Below, piece after piece: positions 62,300 through 64,000 of a DNA stretch of 64,000 bases. Position numbers and translations under genes: made by a program. Source of the DNA: Pseudomonas lini (GTDB lineage Bacteria; Pseudomonadota; Gammaproteobacteria; Pseudomonadales; Pseudomonadaceae); contig NZ_OZ061318.1 of NCBI RefSeq assembly GCF_964063345.1, positions 5,394,001 to 5,458,000 of the forward strand, written 5' to 3'. The notes under the pieces were generated by a model. That model was not told the DNA's origin, did no database searches, and saw only the letters and a list, made by a program, of their open reading frames with translations. Every line of letters starts with the position of its first letter. Position 1 is the stretch's first letter.

Positions 62300-62353
62300 A
62301 TGTCTTTTTCGCTGTTCTTTTCTGCCCCTTCGCTGCGCCTTCAGGGAGTCTGA
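62300..62353 (+). CDS. Possible 17-residue upstream peptide of the LysE gene
   Basis: AAGGAG precedes ATG 62300, which opens MSFSLFFSAPSLRLQGV and stops three bases before the exporter ATG; the exporter's own AGGGAG lies inside this frame. The arrangement allows translational coupling. It may also be chance. Confidence 0.3.
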   Translation: MSFSLFFSAPSLRLQGV

Positions 62354-62356
62354 GTC

Positions 62357-62953
62357 ATGGAGTCGTTGTTTCCGTTCCTGCTGTTTGCGTTCGTTGCCTC
62401 GATCACCCCGGGGCCGACCAATATTCTGGTATTGAGCCACAGTTCGCGGCGGGGGCTGGGTGCCACGCTGCCGATTATTTTTGGCGCCTGCGGGGCGGCG
62501 GCGCTGATTGTGTTTGCAGTCGGGCTCGGCGTAGGCGAAACGCTGCTGCAGTTTCCGCGTGTGCAGCAGGCGATGGCTTGGGCCGGGGTGCTCTGGTTGA
62601 GTTGGCTGGCCTGGCAGATCTTTCAAAGCGCACCGCCATCCCTGGACCCGACCACCCCGCGCGACGAGGGGCTCAGCGTGTTCGGTGCCGCCACTCTGCA
62701 ATTGGTCAACCCCAAAGTCTGGATGATGGCGGTGGCGGTGGTCAGCGTATTTGTCGGTGGCGGCGACAAGACCCTGCGGCTGGTGGTGTTGTCGCTGATG
62801 TTTCTGTTGGTCTCCGTGCCGTGCATGACCCTGTGGGCGTTACTCGGCGTGGGCAGTGCTCGGGCTTTTGGTTCGCCACAGGCGTTCAAACGCATGAACA
62901 CGGCACTGGCTTTTTTGCTGCTGGTGTCGGCCTGGTTGACAGTGCTGGTATAG
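62357..62953 (+). CDS. LysE/RhtB-family amino-acid exporter
   Basis: A 198-residue membrane protein with six helices: N-terminal SITPGPTNILVLSHSSRRGL carries the LysE/RhtB signature, and NPKVWMMAVAVVSVFVGG is the conserved NPK motif. It exports amino acids or their derivatives. Controlled probably by the AraC gene upstream. Confidence 0.93.
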   Translation: MESLFPFLLFAFVASITPGPTNILVLSHSSRRGLGATLPIIFGACGAAALIVFAVGLGVGETLLQFPRVQQAMAWAGVLWLSWLAWQIFQSAPPSLDPTTPRDEGLSVFGAATLQLVNPKVWMMAVAVVSVFVGGGDKTLRLVVLSLMFLLVSVPCMTLWALLGVGSARAFGSPQAFKRMNTALAFLLLVSAWLTVLV

Positions 62954-63053
62954 GTCGTTGACTGGGCAGAGCGCTTTAATCAGCAGCTGGACTGCGCATG
63001 GCTTCAAGAGGGCGCATTTATGGACTGGCGCATCCATGCGCCAAACACCGGTT

Positions 63054-63614
63054 TTAGCGCTTGATCAGGGAAATCTTGGTTCCTTCGATGCTGATCCCGG
63101 CCATTAATCCCTGCTGGTCGAAAATGAACGCGTAGGCATCGTCCTTCACTGTCGTGCTGGACAGATTCTTCGCCACCCCTTCATCAACCATTACAACGGT
63201 GGGGCCTACGCCGATTTCCCAACCCTTGGTTTTACGTACATAGTCGACGGCTTTGTCGGTCATCAGGAAAACCGCATAGCCATACGACTGGGCGCCGGCT
63301 TGCAGCCCCCAGGACCCGGTTACGGAGTTGTAATAATTCTCAACTTTCTTGTCCTTCAACAGTACGCCTTCGCCATAGCTGCCGCCAAACACAAGGCCCG
63401 CCTTGATGATTTTCGGGAAGACAAGAATCGCTTTGGCTTTGTGCGAAATGTTTTCAGCAAATGGCGTGGACTTGTAGAGCGTTTGCAGCGCTTGCCGAGA
63501 GTCGACATCCAGATCCTCGGCGGTTGCCGCACCCGCCGTGTTCAAGAAGCTGGCCGATGCCAGTGAAGCTGTCGCAAGGACGATCGATAGGAAGAACCGC
63601 ATTGACTGAGTCAT
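63054..63614 (-). CDS. Exported SYLF lipid-binding domain protein (YSC84 type)
   Basis: A 186-residue protein with a signal peptide (cut near NTAGAATAED, residue 30) and the SYLF domain: DSRQALQTLYKSTPFAENIS, KAILVFPKIIKAGLVFGGSYGEG-type region, GLQAGAQSYGYAVFLMTDKA and GPTVVMVDEGVA. The domain binds phosphoinositide-like lipids in eukaryotes; the bacterial periplasmic members are uncharacterised. GGAG precedes ATG 63614. Confidence 0.92.
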   Translation of the reverse strand: MTQSMRFFLSIVLATASLASASFLNTAGAATAEDLDVDSRQALQTLYKSTPFAENISHKAKAILVFPKIIKAGLVFGGSYGEGVLLKDKKVENYYNSVTGSWGLQAGAQSYGYAVFLMTDKAVDYVRKTKGWEIGVGPTVVMVDEGVAKNLSSTTVKDDAYAFIFDQQGLMAGISIEGTKISLIKR

Positions 63615-63869
63615 GTTAGTACTCCGATACGGGAGCATTGGATGTGAGCAGCAGCCAGCACCATCCCCTCGGAAGAATCCGAGCCTGCTGAAACTATCCG
63701 GCGCACCCTAAAGTATGTGAGCTACTGACTTCGCCCTTGAATGAGGTCTTTGATCATTGGCGACGTCATCACCTGCTTTGACCTCTGTGTATCAGCCGGG
63801 TTCGTTGTCAGAAACTGCGATGGCCAATTGTAAAAAAAACGGACAGCTGGCAAGGCGTCCTTTTTTCAA

Positions 63870-64000
63870 CTAAATCGAAAGACCAAACCAATATTCGTGC
63901 TCTGTCCCTTCTTGCCGGGGGAGAGGTTCGATCAAGAAGCCACACCGTTCGAGTACTTTTGCCGAGCCGATATTTCCAGCGTATACGTTGGCCACCAGTT
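63870..64000 (-). CDS. GNAT acetyltransferase, C-terminal end (cut by window edge)
   Basis: Read from base 63999 leftward, 42 codons give LVANVYAGNIGSAKVLERCG FLIEPL... ending WFGLSI and TAG at 63872-63870. NxxSAKVLERCGF is the motif B region of RimJ/RimL-type GNATs. The rest lies beyond the window. The 230 bp before it (63639-63869) hold no gene. Confidence 0.75.
   Translation of the reverse strand, partial: LVANVYAGNIGSAKVLERCGFLIEPLPRQEGTEHEYWFGLSI

Overview
The window reads as a chromosome segment of a fluorescent Pseudomonas (P. fluorescens group). This rests on the gene order ftsK-lolA-rarA-crcB-serS-cysG followed by tusDCBE, the 1-Cys peroxiredoxin LsfA type, DUF6124 and SLATT small proteins, many AraC/LysR regulators, and REP repeats with the core TGTGGGAGCGGGCTTG. 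No rRNA, tRNA, CRISPR array, phage module or intact insertion sequence was found.

Layout. 0-12 kb is core: the C-terminal part of ftsK, lolA, the rarA-crcB and serS-cysG pairs, a glutathionyl-hydroquinone reductase, and an overlapping minus-strand operon tusD-tusC-tusB-tusE-trpD2-like. A DUF1275 membrane protein follows, with its 3' end tandemly duplicated next to a REP pair. 12-22 kb holds small housekeeping and stress genes (GNAT, hemerythrin-like, NUDIX, PEBP, AraC, ogt, ggt with a frameshifted end, isochorismatase-like, LuxR), a RES-Xre toxin-antitoxin pair and a DUF6124 gene with a long folded leader. 22-29 kb carries two exported amidohydrolase paralogues, a TorF-type porin, an NCS1 permease and lsfA; the first four could act in order as uptake across the outer membrane, periplasmic hydrolysis and inner-membrane import. 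30-35 kb is a LacI-controlled cassette (Gfo/Idh/MocA dehydrogenase, TIM-barrel isomerase, NHS-family transporter) with a perfect 16-bp operator palindrome. 35-49 kb is a mosaic of single genes, including an orphan FleN paralogue, a DUF355 protein, a stand-alone SLATT membrane protein, a GlxA-type regulator, cytochrome c and a TSUP transporter.

49-54 kb shows decay: the start of an Old Yellow Enzyme gene is fused by deletion to the end of an alpha/beta-hydrolase gene, an AraC/XylR gene is reduced to its last helix-turn-helix, and an IS66-family right end survives as a fragment. 54-64 kb holds regulator-target pairs (MerR/SDR, LysR/hydrolase/MFS, AraC/LysE), a DUF4157-like secreted protein with HExxH, a SYLF lipid-binding protein, and the end of a GNAT gene cut by the window edge.

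Two repeat families punctuate the intergenic DNA: classic REP pairs and a longer, about 110-bp palindromic element present in seven near-complete copies. Start codons were chosen from ribosome-binding sites and family alignments recalled from memory; no database search was run.
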